Shown: positions 63,975 through 64,000 of the stretch, one piece after another | How the letters are laid out: every line of letters begins with the position of its first letter | Numbering within the stretch: position 1 is the first letter of the stretch | NCBI GenBank assembly: GCA_028287785.1 | Contig: JAQBOZ010000011.1 | Location: 62,001 to 126,000, forward strand | Length of the DNA stretch: 64,000 nucleotides | Direction: 5' to 3' | DNA from: Chlorobiota bacterium | Lineage (GTDB): Bacteria > Bacteroidota > Ignavibacteria > OLB7 | The notes under the pieces: generated by a model | Told to the model about the DNA's origin: nothing | What the model saw: the letters and a program-made list of their open reading frames with translations, nothing else | Database searches by the model: none | Position numbers and translations under genes: made by a program

Positions 63975-64000
63975 TTTCGATTTACACATTATCGATAAAA

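Overview
The window looks like about 46 kb of GC-rich core chromosome followed by about 18 kb of lower-GC, mobile-element-rich accessory DNA. A lineage in the Bacteroidota/Chlorobiota (FCB) group is the best fit. Three secreted proteins end in type IX secretion-style C-terminal sorting domains, one of them with a Reg_prop-type beta-propeller. The gene order ileS, dksA/traR-like, lspA is common in that group, and several start codons lack a strong Shine-Dalgarno. The high GC argues against a typical Bacteroides or Flavobacterium; Kapabacteria/Ignavibacteria-like or Rhodothermia-like organisms are possible, but the sequence alone does not settle this.

Core region (1-45.9 kb). Short operons and single genes cover membrane lipid modification (CFA-type methyltransferase), paired membrane PH-domain proteins, an ECF42 sigma factor with its DGPF partner, a compact run of small membrane proteins, endonuclease V, a MarR/YceI pair, an L,D-transpeptidase-like lipoprotein, RNase Z, and HAD and SRPBCC proteins. 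A minus-strand DUF218/prmA/ppx cluster follows, then YtxH/DUF948/coaX, ispH, hisC, hppD, a large glutamate dehydrogenase, three T9SS-type exported proteins, a PF04185 phosphoesterase lipoprotein, the ileS-dksA-lspA operon, lysC, a TPR protein and an MtnX-like phosphatase. Well-formed hairpin terminators separate many of these units. Two broken genes lie at 43.2 kb and 45.2 kb.

Island region (46.0 kb to the end). A tRNA-Ile2 (anticodon CAU) marks the border. Behind it are an RteC-like protein, an excisionase-type HTH protein, a nested palindrome, and an AAA_25/RepA-like ATPase whose Walker A has been lost. These are followed by a terminator, a cluster of short repeats beside an AT-rich stretch (a possible relic replication origin), and decayed IS3 remnants. 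A 1247-aa nSTAND NTPase with a PD-(D/E)XK-like N-terminus, probably an antiviral sensor-effector, sits between two IS3 relics. Next come a structured RNA-like three-way junction upstream of a 171-aa unknown, an MNT-HEPN fusion protein, an internally deleted IS256 derivative with intact 13-bp terminal repeats, another IS3 scrap, and a complete-looking IS630 element with TA flanks and an A8 frameshift site. A duplicated 106-bp IS630 end lies directly upstream of an orphan 1102-aa protein that I could not assign. No integrase, no second att copy and no CRISPR array are visible, so the far end of the island lies outside the window.

The strongest candidates for something undescribed are the 1102-aa orphan, the AAA_25/repeat-cluster module and the three-way-junction element. 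All three rest on reading the sequence by eye, without database searches.
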